The notes under the pieces: model-generated
What the model was told of the DNA's origin: nothing
Databases searched by the model: none
What the model saw: only the letters and a program-made list of their open reading frames with translations
DNA from: Polynucleobacter sp. es-MAR-4
GTDB taxonomy: Bacteria > Pseudomonadota > Gammaproteobacteria > Burkholderiales > Burkholderiaceae
Direction of reading: 5' to 3'
NCBI RefSeq assembly: GCF_018882055.1
Contig: NZ_JACVPF010000001.1
Span: 310,001 to 374,000, forward strand
DNA length: 64,000 nt
Shown: piece by piece, positions 43,096-54,698 of the stretch
How the letters are laid out: every line of letters begins with the position of its first letter
Numbering within the stretch: the first letter of the stretch is position 1
Made by a program: the position numbers and the translations under genes

Positions 43096-43662
43096 CTAGA
43101 TCCCTATGGTTAATGAAGGTGTTACGGTAGGAGTAATTTTAGGCATTGCATCACCTAATTGTTTTGCCCAATCTGCTGGCAACCAAGTTTTAATTAAGCC
43201 AGTTGCCATATCAATTGCTGGACGAGTAATTGCTTTTTGCCATGCTGCACTTTGAGGTATTGGCGTGAGAGCCGCTAACGTGGCCATCACGACCACTACT
43301 AAACCGCCACGAGCTAGGCCAAAAACCAAACCCAAAAAACGATCCGTCATACTCAAGCCAGCAGATAGAATAATTTTTTGAATTACATTGCCGATCAAAC
43401 CACAAACAATCAAAGTCAAGATAAATAAAATCAGAAAACTTACGCCCAAACTTAATAACTCATCCATGTGGAATGTAGACAACCATTCAACAGAAAGATA
43501 GTTGGTGTAGTGGTATGCAATCCAGGCTGCAATAAACCAAGAGGCCAGCGCCAGCACTTCTTTGAATAGACCCCGAGAAATTCCCACCAAAGCTGAAACC
43601 AATAGTACTACCAGGGTGAAGTAATCCACCGTAGTTAACTTCAAGGTGGATAAATACTCCAT
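43096..43662 (-). CDS. cvpA: CvpA family membrane protein
   Basis: The 188-residue protein has four membrane segments and the CvpA pattern LTTVDYFTLVVLLVSALVGISRGLFKEVLALASW and DRFLGLVFGLARGGLVV. It is linked to colicin V export and to envelope robustness in enterobacteria. It begins on the dedD stop (TAATG) and precedes purF. Confidence 0.92.
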   Translation of the reverse strand: MEYLSTLKLTTVDYFTLVVLLVSALVGISRGLFKEVLALASWFIAAWIAYHYTNYLSVEWLSTFHMDELLSLGVSFLILFILTLIVCGLIGNVIQKIILSAGLSMTDRFLGLVFGLARGGLVVVVMATLAALTPIPQSAAWQKAITRPAIDMATGLIKTWLPADWAKQLGDAMPKITPTVTPSLTIGI

Positions 43663-44468
43663 TAGGGAGCTCCAACCTCAACCAGCCTTGGAGATAAGCC
43701 CATAGCCTTAACTTTTTTCTCAGCTGCCTCGGCTGCATCCTTGTCGGCAAATGGACCTGCTCTCAATACATAAAGCTTGACGCCATCAGCACCAGTTTTA
43801 TTAATTACGTAGTTAGGGATCTTTTGATCCTTCATCTTAGCAATCCAACCCTTTGCACGATCTTCAGAAGCAAAGGCACCAATCTGAATGACGTACTTAC
43901 CAGGGCCAGCTTTTTTGGGAAGCTCTTCAGTTTTGGATTTAGCGAGCGCATTTGGCGCGGCAATTACTTCCTCACCTGCAGCCAAACCAATCGAGTTTGC
44001 TTTACTTGGCGCGGGAGCTGTTTTGGCATCAGCCTTGACTTCAGGTTTCGCTTCAGGAGTTGGTGCAACTACAACTTCTTTTATTTGTGCGGCTTCTTTT
44101 TCTTTTGCAGGCGTCTCAACTACAGCAGCAGGCTTAGTCTTTTCATCACTTGCAGGCATTGAAGCATTAGGCGCTGGCAGGCTGGTAACGATGTTCACAG
44201 CAATATCATTATTTACGGATTTAGGCTTGTTATCCAGAATGCGCGGCAAGCCGACCACTGCAATTAAAACCAATACAGCGGCGCCAATCAGGCGATGTCG
44301 AGCACGTTGTTGCTCTGGATCTTCGGTAAGCGCAAGCTCTTCACTTTCTTGAGCGCGCTGAAAGCTACGAGGGGCTAATTTATTTACGGTACGACGACCC
44401 CTGACTGAACCTCGGTCAAGGTCTTCAGTCTCAGAGTTTCGCTTAAAAAGCTTCGGTAAACGAATCAT
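43662..44468 (-). CDS. SPOR-domain protein (DedD-like)
   Basis: A 268-residue protein with a cytoplasmic N-terminus, a single membrane segment (LIGAAVLVLIAVVGLPRIL, about residues 61-79), a long Ala/Lys/Pro/Glu-rich linker and a C-terminal SPOR domain (KYVIQIGAFASEDRAKGWI to end). SPOR domains bind denuded septal peptidoglycan, as in DedD and FtsN. folC is upstream and cvpA downstream, the standard folC-dedD-cvpA-purF order. Confidence 0.92.
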   Translation of the reverse strand: MIRLPKLFKRNSETEDLDRGSVRGRRTVNKLAPRSFQRAQESEELALTEDPEQQRARHRLIGAAVLVLIAVVGLPRILDNKPKSVNNDIAVNIVTSLPAPNASMPASDEKTKPAAVVETPAKEKEAAQIKEVVVAPTPEAKPEVKADAKTAPAPSKANSIGLAAGEEVIAAPNALAKSKTEELPKKAGPGKYVIQIGAFASEDRAKGWIAKMKDQKIPNYVINKTGADGVKLYVLRAGPFADKDAAEAAEKKVKAMGLSPRLVEVGAP

Positions 44469-44471
44469 GGA

Positions 44472-45797
44472 TCAATGGGCCTGGTTGTTTCGATATGCCA
44501 TTACGCCGGCAACGGTATAGAAGGATCCGAAGATGACAATTCTATCACCCTCACCTGCCTTAGAAAGCGCTTTTTGATAGGCTGCAGCAGGGTCTGGGAA
44601 ACATTCAATTCCGCCATCCTCACCATTTTTAGTGCTTACCCCCAGCCCCACCAGCTTCTCGGCTAAAACTTCAGCACTGGCAGCACGAGGTGTTGGCAAA
44701 TCCGTACAAAACCAAAAATCAACGCTATCCAATAATGGCTTAATAACTCCGGCTATATCCTTATCCGCCATTGCACCAAAAATGGCATAGGTATAGGGGT
44801 GGTAACCCATTTTCTCGAGACCTTGTCCTAGCGTAGCAGCTGCATGGGGGTTATGCGCGACATCCAGAACGACGGTAGGTTGACCAGGAAGCACCTGAAA
44901 GCGGCCAGGCAACTCTACTAATGCGAATCCATTGCGAATATCTTGAGCGCTGACTGGGAGGCGCTGATGCAATGCCATGAGAGCCGCAATCACGGCAGAG
45001 GCATTCAGGATTTGGTTGGCGCCTCGCAAAGCCGGATAACCAAGGCCGCTAAAGCGTTTTTGTCGCCCTGCCCAACCCCACTGCTGCTTATCACCCTGAA
45101 AGTTGTAGTCACGGCCTTGCAGCCATAAATCACAGCCCAGCTTTTCAGCGTAATCAATAAGAGATTGCGGCGGCACAGGGTCGCCGCAAACCGCAATAGC
45201 CCCAGCACGAAAAATGCCAGCCTTTTCCCGTCCAATAGCTTCGCGAGTACCACCCAGAAAATCAGCATGGTCAATATCAATGCTGGTTACTATCGCGCAA
45301 TCCGCATCCACAATATTGACGGCATCAAGGCGGCCGCCCATACCAACCTCAAGGACAACGGCATCTAAATTCGCTTTCGAAAATAAATGCATGATCGCCA
45401 AGGTAGTAAATTCAAAATACGTTAAGGTCGGAGCATCTACTAGGCTTACTCGGGCCTTTTCAACGACAGCAAAATGTTCTAGTAAGAGATCATCTTTGAC
45501 CTCTTCACCATTGACGCGAGCGCGCTCGTTAAAGTTGAGCAAGTGTGGGGACATATGGCAACCCACCTTATAGCCAGATGCTAACAAAATACTTTCGAGA
45601 TAAGCGCAAGTAGAGCCCTTGCCATTGGTGCCAGCCACTGTAATGACAGGACATTCGAAATGAAGCCCTAAAGCTGCTTTGACACGATTGATACGGTCAA
45701 GACCCATGTCGATACCGACAGGGTGAGCTGTCTCGAGGTGACTAAGCCAAGCCGCTAGGCTAGAGAAAAGAATGGGGGTTTGGTGTGCGGAGCTCAA
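44472..45797 (-). CDS. folC: Bifunctional folylpolyglutamate / dihydrofolate synthase
   Basis: The 441-residue ligase adds glutamate to folates. The P-loop is TVAGTNGKGSTCAYLESI; SPHLLNFNERARVNGE, GMGGRLDAVNIVDAD and the late VLDVAHNPHAAATL are typical. The start seems to be TTG at 45797, 5 bases after the accD stop, with no strong ribosome site, so translation may depend on coupling. accD-folC is a common order. Confidence 0.93.
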   Translation of the reverse strand: MSSAHQTPILFSSLAAWLSHLETAHPVGIDMGLDRINRVKAALGLHFECPVITVAGTNGKGSTCAYLESILLASGYKVGCHMSPHLLNFNERARVNGEEVKDDLLLEHFAVVEKARVSLVDAPTLTYFEFTTLAIMHLFSKANLDAVVLEVGMGGRLDAVNIVDADCAIVTSIDIDHADFLGGTREAIGREKAGIFRAGAIAVCGDPVPPQSLIDYAEKLGCDLWLQGRDYNFQGDKQQWGWAGRQKRFSGLGYPALRGANQILNASAVIAALMALHQRLPVSAQDIRNGFALVELPGRFQVLPGQPTVVLDVAHNPHAAATLGQGLEKMGYHPYTYAIFGAMADKDIAGVIKPLLDSVDFWFCTDLPTPRAASAEVLAEKLVGLGVSTKNGEDGGIECFPDPAAAYQKALSKAGEGDRIVIFGSFYTVAGVMAYRNNQAH

Positions 45798-45802
45798 GCG
45801 CT

Positions 45803-46690
45803 TTATACAGCTGCGCTACCCGCAATCGCAGGCTCAGGAAGCTGCTGGAGTAATGCCAACAGCCGGGCAATTTCACCGCGCATCTGGCGACGATCAACAA
45901 TCATGTCAATGCCACCCTTTTGCATCAAAAACTCAGAGCGCTGAAAACCTTCTGGCAATTTTTCACGAACGGTTTGCTCGATAACGCGTGGTCCAGCAAA
46001 ACCAATCAAAGCCTTGGGCTCAGCCATCACCACGTCACCCATAAAGGCGAAGCTGGCAGAAATTCCACCCATCGTTGGATCGGTTAAGACACTGATGTAT
46101 GGCAAACCTTTTTTAGACAGCAAGGTCAACATGGAGTTCGTCTTAGCCATCTGAAATAAGGAGAGCAAACTTTCTTGCATACGCGCACCACCAGTTGCGG
46201 TGATACAGATAAAAGCACACTTCTTGGCAATAGCCTCTTGAACGCCTCGAGCAAAGCGCTCGCCAACAACGGAACCCATGGAGCCGCCCATGTATTGGAA
46301 CTCGAAACAGGCAGCTACTACGGGGATACTTTCAATCTTGCCACCAAGAACGATTAAGGCTTCAGACTCACCAGAGGCATCATTCGCCTCCTTAATGCGG
46401 TCTGGGTATTTCTTGGAATCTTTAAATTTCAGTGGGTCAGTTGGATAGATGTCAGCACCGATCTCGTAGCGACCTTTTTCATCCAACAAGCTGTCCAAAC
46501 GCAAACGCGCACCGATGCGCATATGGTGACTGCATTTAGGACAAACCGATAAATTAGCTTCAATATCAGTGCTGTAAAGAACAGTTTCGCAGCTGGGGCA
46601 CTTAACCCACAGTCCCTCAGGTACAGATTTGCGGTTAGCAGGATCCGTATGTTGGATTTGTGGGGGTAGTAATTTATCGATCCAGCTCAT
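45803..46690 (-). CDS. accD: Acetyl-CoA carboxylase carboxyltransferase, beta subunit
   Basis: This 295-residue subunit transfers carboxyl from biotin to acetyl-CoA. The four-Cys zinc ribbon is CPSCETVLY and CPKCSHHM near residues 33-55; [16 protein letters not shown] and [15 protein letters not shown] are the active-site blocks. The neighbours trpA and folC are the usual ones in proteobacteria. Confidence 0.97.
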   Translation of the reverse strand: MSWIDKLLPPQIQHTDPANRKSVPEGLWVKCPSCETVLYSTDIEANLSVCPKCSHHMRIGARLRLDSLLDEKGRYEIGADIYPTDPLKFKDSKKYPDRIKEANDASGESEALIVLGGKIESIPVVAACFEFQYMGGSMGSVVGERFARGVQEAIAKKCAFICITATGGARMQESLLSLFQMAKTNSMLTLLSKKGLPYISVLTDPTMGGISASFAFMGDVVMAEPKALIGFAGPRVIEQTVREKLPEGFQRSEFLMQKGGIDMIVDRRQMRGEIARLLALLQQLPEPAIAGSAAV

Positions 46691-46711
46691 CAGTTTTAAC
46701 TATCCAGTGCA

Positions 46712-47509
46712 TTAACTATCTAAAGCGACGCGAATTTCACGTATGAAGGTTTCAAGTGATTGTACCGCCTGGCCAGGGGCAGAATCCTCCAAAAGTCGAA
46801 TAATTCGACTACCAATTACCACTGCATCTGCTGTTTTTGATACTGCACGGGCACTTTCGGCATCATTAATCCCAAATCCCACTGCAATCGGGATTGGGGT
46901 GGCTTCACGGATTTTGGGGATGATGCTAGCCACATCCTGAGTATTTAGGTGAGAGGCGCCAGTCACCCCTCTCATAGAGACGTAATAGATATAACCAGAA
47001 GCTATTTTGGCTGCATCCTTTATGCGTTCTGGTGATGAAGTGGGTGCCAATAGAAAAATTGGGTCAACTCCGGCAATCTTCATACGAGCTGCAAAGTCCT
47101 CACACTCCTCTGGCGGGTAATCCACGACAAGCACACCATCAACGCCGGCAGCTTTAGCTTCAGTTGCAAAGCGCTCTGCCCCCATTTGCTCAACAGGATT
47201 GGCATAGCCCATCAATACAACTGGCGTATCCGCATCAGTTTTACGAAATTCTTTCACCATATCCAAGCAGCCGTGCAAAGTAACGCCCTGAGAGAGCGCT
47301 CTTTCAGATGATCGCTGAATCACCGGACCATCTGCCATCGGATCAGAAAAGGGAACTCCAAGTTCAATCACATTCGCACCACCGCGAACTAATGCATGCA
47401 TTAACTCAACAGTGAGTGTTGGATCTGGGTCGCCCGCAGTGATAAAAGGAATAAGCCCCTTCTTGCCTGAAGCTTTTAGTTCATTAAAGAGTGCAGTAAT
47501 TTTTGACAT
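46712..47509 (-). CDS. trpA: Tryptophan synthase alpha chain
   Basis: The 265-residue TIM barrel cleaves indole-3-glycerol phosphate to indole. Catalytic Glu lies in [20 protein letters not shown] (also holding the Asp), and [10 protein letters not shown] and AVGFGI bind the phosphate. trpF-trpB-trpA are consecutive; the 48-base trpB-trpA gap shows no terminator. Confidence 0.97.
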   Translation of the reverse strand: MSKITALFNELKASGKKGLIPFITAGDPDPTLTVELMHALVRGGANVIELGVPFSDPMADGPVIQRSSERALSQGVTLHGCLDMVKEFRKTDADTPVVLMGYANPVEQMGAERFATEAKAAGVDGVLVVDYPPEECEDFAARMKIAGVDPIFLLAPTSSPERIKDAAKIASGYIYYVSMRGVTGASHLNTQDVASIIPKIREATPIPIAVGFGINDAESARAVSKTADAVVIGSRIIRLLEDSAPGQAVQSLETFIREIRVALDS

Positions 47510-47557
47510 GGCAATTCGAAATTATTATTTTTATGTGAGTTCGTAAACGACTTCGAC

Positions 47558-48751
47558 TTAACCTTCGGAGCCAGTAGCTTGTGCGACGGTATGCATATCT
47601 TTATCACCGCGACCAGACAGGTTCACCAAGATCGTCTTATCTTTAGAAAGTGTTGGCGCTAATTTGCAAGCGTATGCAATTGCATGTGAAGACTCTAAAG
47701 CAGGAATGATGCCTTCGATGCGACAGCAATCATGGAATGCCTTAAGGGCCTCTTCATCAGTTACCGCAACATAGTCAGCGCGACCCGAATCTTTTAACCA
47801 GGCATGCTCAGGTCCAACGCCCGGATAATCCATGCCAGCAGAAACAGAGTGGGTTTCAGAAATCTGACCATTCTCATCTTGCAATAAGTAGGTACGGTTT
47901 CCGTGCAACACGCCGGGCTTACCAACGCAAAGTGCTGCGGAGTGAAGGCCGCTATTTAAGCCATGGCCTGCCGCTTCAACACCAACCAATTTCACTTCTG
48001 GGTAATCAATATAGGGGTAGAAAATACCCATGGCATTAGAGCCACCACCAACACAGGCCATGACATAGTCAGGCTGACGCCCAGTCATTTCAGGCATCTG
48101 CACTTTGCACTCTTCACCGATCACACTCTGAAAATCTCGGACCATCATTGGATATGGGTGAGGACCTGCAACAGTACCAATGATGTAGAAAGTGTCTTCT
48201 ACGTTGGTAACCCAATCACGCATTGCCTCATTGAGTGCATCTTTGAGGGTTTTCGTTCCGGATTCAACAGGCACTACTTTTGCACCAAGCAATTTCATAC
48301 GAAATACGTTTTGAGCTTGACGCGCAACGTCGACAGATCCTTGATACACAGTGCAATCCAAACCAAAGCGTGCACAAATTGTTGCAGTAGCTACGCCATG
48401 CTGCCCTGCTCCAGTTTCAGCAATAATGCGCGGCTTACCCATGCGCTTGGCCAGCATCGCTTGACCAATGACGTTATTAATTTTGTGTGCGCCTGTGTGA
48501 TTTAAATCTTCGCGCTTGAGATAGATTTGCGCACCACCCAGCATCTCACTCCAACGCTTAGCATGATAAACCGGTGATGGACGACCTACGAAATGTTTGA
48601 GCTCGTAATGAAACTCTTCTAGGAATTCTGGATCGTATTGGTATTTTGCGTAAGCTGCTTTGAGTTCATCCAAAGCGAACATGAGTGTTTCAGAAACAAA
48701 TACGCCACCATAAGGACCGAAGTGCCCTCGTGCATCTGGCTTATCGTACAT
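47558..48751 (-). CDS. trpB: Tryptophan synthase beta chain
   Basis: The 397-residue PLP enzyme joins indole and serine. The PLP Lys is in [14 protein letters not shown], followed by [13 protein letters not shown] and [12 protein letters not shown]. It precedes trpA; the indole tunnel partner. The long antisense frame opposite it is a shadow. Confidence 0.98.
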   Translation of the reverse strand: MYDKPDARGHFGPYGGVFVSETLMFALDELKAAYAKYQYDPEFLEEFHYELKHFVGRPSPVYHAKRWSEMLGGAQIYLKREDLNHTGAHKINNVIGQAMLAKRMGKPRIIAETGAGQHGVATATICARFGLDCTVYQGSVDVARQAQNVFRMKLLGAKVVPVESGTKTLKDALNEAMRDWVTNVEDTFYIIGTVAGPHPYPMMVRDFQSVIGEECKVQMPEMTGRQPDYVMACVGGGSNAMGIFYPYIDYPEVKLVGVEAAGHGLNSGLHSAALCVGKPGVLHGNRTYLLQDENGQISETHSVSAGMDYPGVGPEHAWLKDSGRADYVAVTDEEALKAFHDCCRIEGIIPALESSHAIAYACKLAPTLSKDKTILVNLSGRGDKDMHTVAQATGSEG

Positions 48752-48783
48752 AAATACCTCTTTTGATTAGTTGCAGCAAATAA

Positions 48784-49458
48784 TTAAGATGATGTGCTTG
48801 CGTCTGCCGCTCGCACTGCCTCGATGAACTGCTTCATCAAAGCGTGATCTTTTACACCCTTGCTGATTTCTACGCCGCTTGAGACGTCAACCGCGCAAGG
48901 ATGAAGACGAGCAATAGCTTCGCCCACGTTGTGAACGTTCAATCCACCACTCAAAACGACCTGAGGCGCGTTTGCGCTTATCCATGCTTGTGGAATTCCT
49001 GACCAATCAAAAGGAACGCCCCCTCCACCGAAGCCCTCAACAAGAGCATCTAGCAAAAAGGCGTTTGCATGCCTATATTGTAGGGAAAAATCATTAAACG
49101 CGAAGCCGGGTCCAACGCGTGCAGCCTTCATCCATGGTTGCCCTGCCGCTAAGCGTTCACATCCCCCTGGGGATTCGTCCCCATGAAACTGCCACAAAGT
49201 GATCGGGGCAGCTGCCCTAATGGCCTCAAATTCAGCGTCAGAGGCATTTACAACCAAGCCGACGGCATCGACCCCGGCTGGGAGCCTAGAAATCAATGCA
49301 GCAGCAATATTAGGGGTTACGGCTCTTGGACTAGGGGGATAAAAAACAAAACCAACCGCGTCTACACCAGCGGCAACAGCAGCATCAACATCTGCAGGCG
49401 TCTTCAGGCCGCAGATTTTGACCCTAGTTCGGCCAGGAGAGTTGGTAAGTAAGCCCAT
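48784..49458 (-). CDS. trpF: Phosphoribosylanthranilate isomerase
   Basis: At 224 residues the (beta/alpha)8 enzyme of tryptophan synthesis has the catalytic Cys in VKICGLKTPADVDAAV, the QFHGDES motif, and SGGLNVHNV and VDVSSGVE at the phosphate site. It lies between truA and trpB. No leader peptide or attenuator is visible upstream. Confidence 0.95.
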   Translation of the reverse strand: MGLLTNSPGRTRVKICGLKTPADVDAAVAAGVDAVGFVFYPPSPRAVTPNIAAALISRLPAGVDAVGLVVNASDAEFEAIRAAAPITLWQFHGDESPGGCERLAAGQPWMKAARVGPGFAFNDFSLQYRHANAFLLDALVEGFGGGGVPFDWSGIPQAWISANAPQVVLSGGLNVHNVGEAIARLHPCAVDVSSGVEISKGVKDHALMKQFIEAVRAADASTSS

Positions 49459-49496
49459 ATGGGAAATGATAAGGCCTTAAGCAAATAAAGACCTGC

Positions 49497-50324
49497 TTAG
49501 GCGTAAACCGCCTTAGGTAACCAAGAATTAGCCAACCAAGGCTTGGGGATCTGAAATTCATCTGGGTAGGCAATTAGCGCCAAATAGAGACCAGCCGGAG
49601 AAAACGTAGGTGCTGCAATACTGCGGTCTTTAGCTGCCAGAACCTCTGCCATCCATCCTGCTTTTTGCTTGCCAACGCCGATTTGAATAAAACTGCCAAC
49701 TAGATTGCGTACCATGTGGTGCAAGAAAGCATTCCCCTTGATCTTGAAATACAACCAAGGCTCATCCGAGAAAATCTCGATGGAATACATTGTCTTTACT
49801 GGCGTCTTACTTTGACACTCTGAAGATCGAAAAGAGGTGAAATCATGCTCACCAATCAAACAATTGGCAGCCTCTCTCATGGCATCAACATCAAACCAGC
49901 GATCTGCTGGAAGCATCACATAACCTGCACGGTCTGCGGCCATGGGAGAGCGGCATGGTCCAGCATGTAGCGCGTAAATATAAGTGCGCTCATGAGCAGA
50001 ATATCGAGCACTAAATTCTGCCGGTACAGCTTGAGCCCAGTTAATCACAATCGATTCAGGCAAAAAAGTATTAACTCCTCTAACCCAAGACCAGTTATCT
50101 CTCTCAACTTCGACATCAAAATGAACTACCTGGCCTAAGGCATGAACACCGGTATCAGTTCTACCCGCCGTGATTACTCGAATGGGATTAGATTTAACTC
50201 CATCTACTCCAACGAATGCAGAAATCGCTTTCTCTAATTCGTCTTGAATCGTATTCTGATTTACCTGGGACTGCCATCCTGAATAGGGGCTGCCATCATA
50301 CTGAAGGCCTAGAGCGATGCGCAT
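49497..50324 (-). CDS. truA: tRNA pseudouridine(38-40) synthase
   Basis: The 275-residue protein modifies the anticodon arm of tRNA. The catalytic Asp is in [30 protein letters not shown] is the usual N-terminus and [17 protein letters not shown] the C-terminal active-site block. The fimV-truA-trpF order is common in Burkholderiales. Confidence 0.96.
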   Translation of the reverse strand: MRIALGLQYDGSPYSGWQSQVNQNTIQDELEKAISAFVGVDGVKSNPIRVITAGRTDTGVHALGQVVHFDVEVERDNWSWVRGVNTFLPESIVINWAQAVPAEFSARYSAHERTYIYALHAGPCRSPMAADRAGYVMLPADRWFDVDAMREAANCLIGEHDFTSFRSSECQSKTPVKTMYSIEIFSDEPWLYFKIKGNAFLHHMVRNLVGSFIQIGVGKQKAGWMAEVLAAKDRSIAAPTFSPAGLYLALIAYPDEFQIPKPWLANSWLPKAVYA

Positions 50325-50332
50325 AGTGACAC

Positions 50333-51718
50333 TTAAGAATCTCTCTGCGACAACTCGGTCAGCAAGCCTTGCGCCTCAACTGTAATTGCCGGGTCAATTG
50401 AGCTACCAATATGAACAATTTCTTGAAGCGATTTCTTGGCTGCCGCAAAGTCTTCAATAGTGATGTAGGCTCGAGCTAAATTCAACTTTACCCGTAGTGC
50501 ATCTGCCAGAGGATTTACATCGGCGACTAAAGTTGGAGTAGATTTTTTGTTTGGAGTTAAATCCAAATCAATTCCTGCAAATAAAGCTTTGGCACGATCA
50601 GGCATTACCCCATGAGATGAATGATGCTCCTTGGGTGTCGTGACTTCTTTAGGAACGCTGCCTGCAAAATTACGAGCTTCCGAACGACGCGCATTTTTTG
50701 CCAATAACCAAAGCAATAAACCAGTAAGCCCCATTAACACCAAGGCAAAAATTGCTGGAGCAAAACCACCGAGGCCAAAAGTGCCGTCAATCTTTGTGGC
50801 GTCTGACGATTTACCCTTAGCCTGATCAAGCAAACGCTGCAAATCGGCAATATTCTTTTCAAGTTCAGCAATGCGAACCCGTGTTTGCTCAAGAGCTTTT
50901 TCTTGAGCTACTAGGTCTTCCGTATAGCGGCGCTCTTCTGATCCAGCTTCAGCACTTGATCCAATTTTGAGTCGATCTTTTGGTGCTGTATCTGCATTAT
51001 TTTTTATAGAGCCTGTACTTTGTGATCCACTCTTCGCATCACGCTCAGATAACCATTGGGCATATGACTCGGCTACAAACTGTTGAGCTTCTGCTGGACT
51101 GATTGATCGCAATAAGGCTTGATTTGGTTGATTCAGCTCGGCACCAGCCTCAAGACGGTTAATACTGCCGCTAGCAAATGCATCAGGATTGGCCTTAAAT
51201 AAAGCCATCATAGTTTGATCAAGGGTCGCACCCTGCAATTGAGGCGCTAATTGCGCAGCAATTTCAGAAAGGGTTTGACCAGGCTTGACTTGAATTTTTT
51301 GGGCATCACCCAATAGCAATGTATAGGTTTTAGTAAGGCTACCTGCAGACCAATTCAGTGTCAGCAAAACATCCAAGAATGGATCTTCTGTCATTGGCAC
51401 TGACTCAACCGTCTCTAACAAGACCATCAACTGCTCTTGCTGATTGCGATAAACCATTGCCTGAGGATTCAGAGCAAGTATTCTTTGAGAAATCCCCAGT
51501 CGATCGTAGGCAGTTTTATTGGCGATGCTGACATTTAAGCTGGAAAGAGCAGATTGCTCATCAGCACCAACTCGAATTGGTAACTCTACCTTTAGTGGTT
51601 CACCGGGTCTTGAAAAAAGTTTTGGGGAGCCAAGAGAAATGGCCGCCGCTGCACAGGACCAACTTAGCCAAACTAAGCAAAGCGCTCTTGCAAACTGAAT
51701 CTGGCTAAATCTGAACAT
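50333..51718 (-). CDS. fimV: FimV-like peptidoglycan-binding protein (short form)
   Basis: 461 residues from the ATG at 51718, which overlaps the asd stop (TAATG); a frame extending to 51772 would only add residues inside asd. The N-terminal signal (to AAAAIS) and the [19 protein letters not shown] start are typical of FimV, then a LysM-like stretch ([18 protein letters not shown]), a coiled coil (about 270-320), one membrane segment ([21 protein letters not shown]), and a C-terminal TPR region ([18 protein letters not shown]). FimV helps organise cell-pole and pilus systems. Shorter than the ~900-residue Pseudomonas form. Confidence 0.88.
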   Translation of the reverse strand: MFRFSQIQFARALCLVWLSWSCAAAAISLGSPKLFSRPGEPLKVELPIRVGADEQSALSSLNVSIANKTAYDRLGISQRILALNPQAMVYRNQQEQLMVLLETVESVPMTEDPFLDVLLTLNWSAGSLTKTYTLLLGDAQKIQVKPGQTLSEIAAQLAPQLQGATLDQTMMALFKANPDAFASGSINRLEAGAELNQPNQALLRSISPAEAQQFVAESYAQWLSERDAKSGSQSTGSIKNNADTAPKDRLKIGSSAEAGSEERRYTEDLVAQEKALEQTRVRIAELEKNIADLQRLLDQAKGKSSDATKIDGTFGLGGFAPAIFALVLMGLTGLLLWLLAKNARRSEARNFAGSVPKEVTTPKEHHSSHGVMPDRAKALFAGIDLDLTPNKKSTPTLVADVNPLADALRVKLNLARAYITIEDFAAAKKSLQEIVHIGSSIDPAITVEAQGLLTELSQRDS

Positions 51719-52875
51719 TAGTGCTCTAACAAGATACGAAGCATACGACGTAATGGCTCCGCAGCACCCCATAAGAGTTGATCACCAACAGTAAAGGCAC
51801 CGAGGTATTCTGGACCCATAGCCATCTTATGGAGGCGGCCAATAGGCACTGTCAAAGTGCCACTAATTGCAGCTGGGGACAACTCACGCTCAGTAGTCTC
51901 GCGATCATTTGGAATGACCTTAACCCACTGATTGTCGTTAGCCAAAATAGCTTCGATTTCCTTTAGTGGAATATCTTTTTTGAGTTTGACTGTGAGGCCT
52001 TGTGAGTGGCAACGCATCGCGCCAACGCGAACGCACAAGCCGTCAATTGGAATGCTTCCAGGAGTTCTAAATGCTGGACGGCCCAAGATCTTATTAAACT
52101 CTGCGCCGCCTTTCCACTCTTCTTTAGTTTGACCATTCTCAACAGGAACATCAATCCAAGGAATTAAGCTACCTGCTAATGGGGTATTGCGGAAATTTTT
52201 CTTTGGAAAATCAGGTGAGCGCAAAGTTTCAGTAATCTTACGGTCGATATCTAAAATCCAGGAGGATGGATCAGCCAACTCTGTAGCTACGCTGTCACGC
52301 AACGCACCCATTTGCAAAAGTAGTTCGCGCATATTCTGTGCGCCAGCCCCAGAAGCAGCCTGATATGTCATGGCGCTGATCCACTCAACCATGTCGGCCT
52401 TAACTAAGCCGCCCATCGCCATCATCATTAAGCTAACTGTACAGTTGCTACCAATCCAGTTCTTTCCACCGGCAGCCAATGCCTTATCAATCACCGGACG
52501 ATTTACTGGATCCAAAACTAAAACAGCGTCTTCCTTCATGCGCAATGCACTAGCTGCATCAATCCAATGACCTTGCCAACCAGCAGCGCGTAGCTTAGGG
52601 AAAATCTCGTTGGTATAGTCGCCGCCCTGACAAGTCAAAATAATGTCGCAACGAGAGAGTGCTTTGATGTCGTTCGCATCAAGCAAAGTATTTTCGCTCT
52701 TAGTAACCTTCTGACCATTCAAGAGTGGCACTTCACCGCCAGCTTGGCTAGTGCTGAAAAATACTGGCTCAATAAGATCAAAGTCTTTTTCTGCCAGCAT
52801 TCTCTCCATAAGAACGCTACCAACCATACCGCGCCAGCCGACTAAGCCTACTAATGGTGTTTTTGTATTTGCCAT
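51718..52875 (-). CDS. asd: Aspartate-semialdehyde dehydrogenase
   Basis: The 385-residue enzyme reduces aspartyl phosphate. [14 protein letters not shown] binds [15 protein letters not shown] carries the catalytic Cys, and [13 protein letters not shown] the active-site His. ATG at 52875 ([10 protein letters not shown]) is preferred over TTG at 52884. leuB-asd-fimV-truA is the expected order. Confidence 0.95.
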   Translation of the reverse strand: MANTKTPLVGLVGWRGMVGSVLMERMLAEKDFDLIEPVFFSTSQAGGEVPLLNGQKVTKSENTLLDANDIKALSRCDIILTCQGGDYTNEIFPKLRAAGWQGHWIDAASALRMKEDAVLVLDPVNRPVIDKALAAGGKNWIGSNCTVSLMMMAMGGLVKADMVEWISAMTYQAASGAGAQNMRELLLQMGALRDSVATELADPSSWILDIDRKITETLRSPDFPKKNFRNTPLAGSLIPWIDVPVENGQTKEEWKGGAEFNKILGRPAFRTPGSIPIDGLCVRVGAMRCHSQGLTVKLKKDIPLKEIEAILANDNQWVKVIPNDRETTERELSPAAISGTLTVPIGRLHKMAMGPEYLGAFTVGDQLLWGAAEPLRRMLRILLEH

Positions 52876-52926
52876 GATGATCAACTATCTATTGAGTGTG
52901 ATGAATGATTTAAATATATAAGACTC

Positions 52927-54000
52927 TTAGTTTGAGAGAGCGGCTACTACAGCATCACCCATCTCAACAGTGGAAACTTTTTTCGTGCCTTCTGTATAGA
53001 TATCAGCTGTGCGCAGACCCTGAGACAAGACCTTTTGAACCGCTGCCTCAATGCGGTCCGCTTCAGCAGGCAGGCCTAATGAGTAACGCAACATCATGGC
53101 AGCCGAAAGAATAGTTGCCAATGGATTGGCAATACCCTTGCCAGCAATATCCGGAGCAGAACCGTGACTTGGCTCATAGAGCCCTTTATTGTTTTTATCC
53201 AATGAAGCTGACGGCAGCATGCCAATAGAACCAGTCAACATTGAGGCTTCATCAGAAAGAATATCACCAAACAAGTTCCCGGTCACGACTACATCAAACG
53301 CCTTTGGTGCTTTCACCAATTGCATTGCTGCGTTATCAACATACATATGCGATAACTCAACGTCTGGGTAATCTTTACCTACGCGGATCATGACATCACG
53401 CCAGAGCTGTGAGGTCTCCAATACATTTGCCTTATCAACGCTACAAACTTTTTTGCCGCGCTTACGTGCCGCCTCAAAAGCAACGCGACCAATACGCTCT
53501 ACTTCTGGCTCGCTGTAATGCATCATGTCGTAGCCTTCACGCGCACCCTTAAATAACGGGAGTTCTGAAGTTCGAATACCACGTGGTTGACCAAAGTAAA
53601 TATCGCCGTTGAGCTCGCGAATAATCAATATATCTAAACCACTAACGATTTCTGGCTTCAGGCTAGAAGCAGCAGTTAATTCGTCATAACAAATTGCAGG
53701 CCTAAAATTGGCAAACAATTCCAAATGCTTACGCAAACCTAAGATGGCCTGCTCAGGGCGAAGTTCACGAGCTAAGGTGTCATATTTCCAGTCACCTACA
53801 GCACCGAACAAAATGGCATCTGCTTTTTTAGCAAGCTCTAATGTTGCAGGTGGTAATGGATGACCTGCCACATCATAGGCGGCACCGCCAACTGGGGCAG
53901 TCTCAAGATCAAATTTAGGGCCGAGCGCGTTTAATACCTTAACGGCTTCAGCAACGATTTCCGGGCCGATACCATCGCCCGGTAGGACTGCAATTTTCAT
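52927..54000 (-). CDS. leuB: 3-isopropylmalate dehydrogenase
   Basis: The 357-residue decarboxylating dehydrogenase of leucine synthesis starts [20 protein letters not shown]. The catalytic and metal residues lie in [13 protein letters not shown] and [15 protein letters not shown]; the NAD-binding [18 protein letters not shown] is typical. Located between leuD and asd on the same strand. Confidence 0.97.
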   Translation of the reverse strand: MKIAVLPGDGIGPEIVAEAVKVLNALGPKFDLETAPVGGAAYDVAGHPLPPATLELAKKADAILFGAVGDWKYDTLARELRPEQAILGLRKHLELFANFRPAICYDELTAASSLKPEIVSGLDILIIRELNGDIYFGQPRGIRTSELPLFKGAREGYDMMHYSEPEVERIGRVAFEAARKRGKKVCSVDKANVLETSQLWRDVMIRVGKDYPDVELSHMYVDNAAMQLVKAPKAFDVVVTGNLFGDILSDEASMLTGSIGMLPSASLDKNNKGLYEPSHGSAPDIAGKGIANPLATILSAAMMLRYSLGLPAEADRIEAAVQKVLSQGLRTADIYTEGTKKVSTVEMGDAVVAALSN

Positions 54001-54023
54001 GAAAGGCCTTTAACTCTATAAAA

Positions 54024-54671
54024 CTACGGCAGTTGTGTCGCAAGCCAAGGCATCTTGAGGATGCGCTCAGCTTCGTAAGCCTTGATTTTATCTGCATGTT
54101 GCAGGGTTAAGCCAATATCGTCCAAGCCATTGAGCAGGCAGTGCTTTCTAAATGGTGCTACATCGAAGCTATAGGCTGTGCCATCGGGGGTGATCACTTG
54201 CTGAGCTTGTAGGTCCACCGTAAGCTGGTAACCGCTAAAAGCCAAGGTTTCATTAAATAAATGGTCTACCTGCAGCTCAGAGAGAACAATTGGTAAGAGG
54301 CCATTTTTAAAGCAATTATTGTAAAAAATATCAGCAAAACTTGGGGCAATTACAGCCCTAAAGCCATATTGATCTAGCGCCCATGGAGCATGCTCACGAG
54401 AGCTACCGCAGCCAAAGTTCTTACGCGCCAGCAAAATACCCGCATCCTTATAACGCGGCTGATTTAATACAAAGTCTGGGTTAATTGGTCGGGTACTGCA
54501 ATCTTGACCTGGCTCACCATGATCTAAATAGCGCCACTCATCGAACAAATTCTGACCAAAACCAGTTTTTTTAATGGATTTTAAGAATTGCTTTGGAATG
54601 ATGGCATCGGTATCTACGTTCTCGCGATTAAGCGGAGCAACCAAACCTTTGTATACCGTAAATTTTTCCAT
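54024..54671 (-). CDS. leuD: 3-isopropylmalate dehydratase, small subunit
   Basis: This 215-residue subunit completes the isopropylmalate isomerase with Leu[33 protein letters not shown] and [15 protein letters not shown] are the family blocks. A small lipoprotein gene separates it from leuC, and leuB follows by 23 bases. Confidence 0.97.
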   Translation of the reverse strand: MEKFTVYKGLVAPLNRENVDTDAIIPKQFLKSIKKTGFGQNLFDEWRYLDHGEPGQDCSTRPINPDFVLNQPRYKDAGILLARKNFGCGSSREHAPWALDQYGFRAVIAPSFADIFYNNCFKNGLLPIVLSELQVDHLFNETLAFSGYQLTVDLQAQQVITPDGTAYSFDVAPFRKHCLLNGLDDIGLTLQHADKIKAYEAERILKMPWLATQLP

Positions 54672-54698
54672 AATGATCTTCTGCTGAATTCCTAGAGC

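Noticed and set aside
43888-44352. 154-codon open frame antisense to the SPOR-domain gene
   Set aside because: Ala/Ser/Thr-rich shadow of the low-complexity linker on the other strand.
47510-47557. Possible attenuator between trpB and trpA
   Set aside because: Only 3-4 bp of pairing, no T tract and no leader peptide.
47963-48505. 180-codon open frame antisense to trpB
   Set aside because: It lies wholly inside a well-conserved trpB gene, has His/Cys/Asn-rich composition typical of a reverse-complement shadow, and no family resemblance.
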